64,000 nucleotides of DNA, taken from NCBI RefSeq assembly GCF_003892345.1, contig NZ_RRUE01000002.1:939655-1003654 (forward strand), written 5' to 3'. Each line of letters opens with the position of its first letter. Position 1 is the stretch's first letter. Below are positions 62,477-64,000 of this stretch, one piece after another. The position numbers and the translations under genes are program-made. Source of the DNA: Lautropia dentalis. GTDB lineage: Bacteria > Pseudomonadota > Gammaproteobacteria > Burkholderiales > Burkholderiaceae_E. The notes beneath the pieces are model-generated. The model was not told the DNA's origin. It did no database searches and saw only the letters and a list, made by a program, of their open reading frames with translations.

Positions 62477-63595
62477 ATGGCCATCGGCATGAACGCAGGG
62501 ACCATGGCACGGTCCCCGTCCCTGTCGCTGCGATTCTGGCTGGGGCGCTGTCTGGGGCTGCTGGGCATGCTGCTGGCGGCCAGTGCGGTGATCTTTGCCG
62601 TGCTGGACATCCTGCCCGGCAACGTGGCGCAGGTGATGCTGGGGCCCGACGCCGACCCGGCCGCCGTGCACGCGCTGGAGGTGCAGCTGGGGCTGGACGC
62701 GCCGGCCTGGCAGCGCTACCTGCAGTGGCTGGGCGGTCTGCTGCATGGTGATCTGGGCACCAGCCAGGCCTATGGCGTGCCGGTGGCGGGGTTGCTGGCC
62801 GAGCGGCTGGCGCTCACACTGCCGCTGACGGTGCTGGCCATGGCACTGGCCACCGTGATGGCCCTGGTGGCCGGGGTGTTCGCGGCCCTGCATCATCGCC
62901 GCTGGGGCGACGTGGGGGTGATGACGCTGACCCAGCTGGGCATGGCCACGCCGGGTTTCTGGCTGGGCATGCTGCTGATCGTGGTGTTCGCCGTCTGGCT
63001 GGGCTGGCTGCCGTCGGGCGGCTTCGAGGGCTGGTCGGTTGCCGCAGGTGGCGCCGATGGGGGCAGTGTCGCCGGCGCAGGAGAGGCTGCCGGTGGGGGG
63101 GCTGCATACGCGGGCGCTGCGCACGCTGGCGCTGCGCACGCTGGCACCGGCGGGGGCTGGCTGGCTGGCCTGTGGCACGGCCTGCAGTTCCTGCTGCTGC
63201 CGGCACTGGCACTGGCCTGTGTGCAGGGCGCCATTCTGGCGCGGTTCGTGCGGGCTTCGCTGCTGGAGGTGCAGGGTGAGGCCTTCACGCGCACGGCGCT
63301 GGCCAAGGGACTGAACCACCGGCAGGTGCTGTGGCGGCATGTGGCGCGCAATGCGGCCGTTCCGGTGCTGACGGTGGCTGGCATGCAGTTTGCCGAGCTG
63401 CTCAGCGGTGCGGTGGTGATCGAGAACGTGTTTTCCCTGCCCGGGCTGGGGCGGCTGATGGCCCAGAGCATCGCCAACCGTGACCTGCTGGTGGTGCGCA
63501 ACGGCGTTCTGCTGCTGGTGGCGATGGTGGTGGTGATCAACTTCATCGTGGATGCGCTGGCGGTGCTGATCGATCCACGGCTCAGGGGGCGATAG
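62477..63595 (+). CDS. ABC transporter permease, DppB-like
   Basis: A 372-residue inner-membrane permease. The N-terminal part has ILPGNVAQVMLGPDADPAAVHALEVQLGLD and GDLGTSQAYGVPV, and the C-terminal EAA loop is RTALAKGLNHRQVLWRHVARNA, all DppB-type. A Gly/Ala-rich insertion (about 190-230, with AAHAG units from a 15-bp tandem duplication at 63114-63143) enlarges one extracytoplasmic loop. The ATG at 62477 abuts the stop of the binding protein; a second ATG four codons later is possible. Confidence 0.9.
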   Translation: MAIGMNAGTMARSPSLSLRFWLGRCLGLLGMLLAASAVIFAVLDILPGNVAQVMLGPDADPAAVHALEVQLGLDAPAWQRYLQWLGGLLHGDLGTSQAYGVPVAGLLAERLALTLPLTVLAMALATVMALVAGVFAALHHRRWGDVGVMTLTQLGMATPGFWLGMLLIVVFAVWLGWLPSGGFEGWSVAAGGADGGSVAGAGEAAGGGAAYAGAAHAGAAHAGTGGGWLAGLWHGLQFLLLPALALACVQGAILARFVRASLLEVQGEAFTRTALAKGLNHRQVLWRHVARNAAVPVLTVAGMQFAELLSGAVVIENVFSLPGLGRLMAQSIANRDLLVVRNGVLLLVAMVVVINFIVDALAVLIDPRLRGR

Positions 63596-63598
63596 CGC

Positions 63599-64000
63599 AT
63601 GGCCGATCCCGCTTTCTGGCGCCGTGCCCGCCGTCACCCCGGTTTCGTGACCGGCCTGCTGCTGACTGGCCTGCTGATGATGGTGGCGCTCGTCTCGGTG
63701 TGGTGGACGCCGGTGGCTCCCGATGAAATGGACCTGGAAGCAATGCTGGCGGGGCCTTCGGCGGCCCACTGGCTGGGCACGGATGCCTTTGGCCGTGACG
63801 TGGGGTCACTGCTGATGCAGGGTGCGCAGGCCTCGCTGCTGGCTGGCGTGATCGCCGTGGGCATCGGTCTGGGGGGCGGGCTGCTGCTGGGCCTGCTGGC
63901 TGCTGCCCGGCCGGGGCGCCTGTCGGCGGCCATCATGCGCACGGCCGATTTCATGCTGGCCTTTCCGGCGCTGCTCATGGCCATCATGCTGACCGCCGTG
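63599..64000 (+). CDS. ABC transporter permease, DppC-like (partial)
   Basis: The first 134 codons, cut by the right edge. MADPAFWRRARRHPGFVTGLLLTGLLMMVAL starts with the cytoplasmic tail and first helix, followed by SAAHWLGTDAFGRDVGSLLMQGAQASLLAGV, which is the conserved DppC/OppC segment (HxLGTDxxGRD). It forms the membrane pore with the DppB-like partner and lies 3 bp after it. The ATPase genes are presumably beyond the edge. Confidence 0.9.
   Translation, partial: MADPAFWRRARRHPGFVTGLLLTGLLMMVALVSVWWTPVAPDEMDLEAMLAGPSAAHWLGTDAFGRDVGSLLMQGAQASLLAGVIAVGIGLGGGLLLGLLAAARPGRLSAAIMRTADFMLAFPALLMAIMLTAV

Noticed and set aside
60887-63769. A 960-codon leftward frame antisense to the ABC transporter genes
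   Set aside because: It crosses three real genes on the other strand and has low-complexity His/Gln/Arg composition.

Overview
The window is GC-rich chromosomal DNA from a betaproteobacterium, most likely Burkholderiales. The evidence is the divergent ppk/ppx pair, a cyo-type quinol oxidase operon, a UbiM-type hydroxylase and the overall base composition; a Lautropia-like genome is a guess, not a result. Both edges cut genes: the 3' end of a DOPA-dioxygenase-type gene at the left and a dipeptide-type ABC permease at the right. I saw no rRNA, tRNA, CRISPR array, transposase or integrase.

Layout. 0-6 kb: a VWA / PP2C phosphatase / Ser-Thr kinase triad of the TerY-P type, read leftwards, in which kinase and phosphatase carry very long disordered segments. 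6-8.4 kb: an ornithine-cyclodeaminase-family gene with a DadA-like FAD amino acid dehydrogenase. 8.6-11.8 kb: an MFS carrier followed by a trehalase that looks like the fungal neutral enzyme. 12.2-18 kb: gabD, ppk and divergent ppx. 18.4-20.2 kb: an AT-richer ATPase + TOPRIM-like two-gene module that looks acquired. 20.3-22.6 kb: a MOSC protein and a lactate-permease-family carrier.

22.8-28.7 kb: an AT-richer arsenic island read leftwards: arsR, three tandem ArsI/CadI-type metalloenzymes, an Atm1-type ABC exporter, arsM and an AqpS-type channel. It has no ArsB, Acr3 or ArsC. The parts suggest sensing of As(III), handling of methylated or organic arsenic, methylation, and export as thiol conjugates or by channel efflux.

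28.8-38.5 kb: mostly single transport and housekeeping genes (DASS carrier, lipoprotein, YigZ, periplasmic DUF4432 epimerase, NCS2 purine permease, LysR regulator, orphan MetQ, CorA). 39-46 kb: cyoABCD, a SURF1 homologue and an AGCS amino acid symporter. 46.6-49 kb: feoA, feoB and a 48-residue FeoB-associated Cys-rich peptide. 49-55.2 kb: ubiM, two tandem near-duplicate AraC regulators and a RhtX/AmpG-like MFS carrier, perhaps for siderophore-linked iron supply. 55.4-57.2 kb: an ATPase overlapping a PD-(D/E)XK-like gene, a candidate defence pair. 57.2-60 kb: a Tat-exported TorA/BisC-family molybdoenzyme with a cytochrome c domain fused at its C terminus. 60.8-64 kb: a peptide-type ABC transporter operon that runs off the edge.

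The intergenic DNA is rich in small repeats: a dispersed element of about 38 bp (seven copies or half-copies), a 14-bp minisatellite, a 163-bp hairpin that resembles a MITE, and degenerate repeats upstream of each araC gene. Several otherwise conserved proteins carry Ala/Gly-rich insertions in loops.
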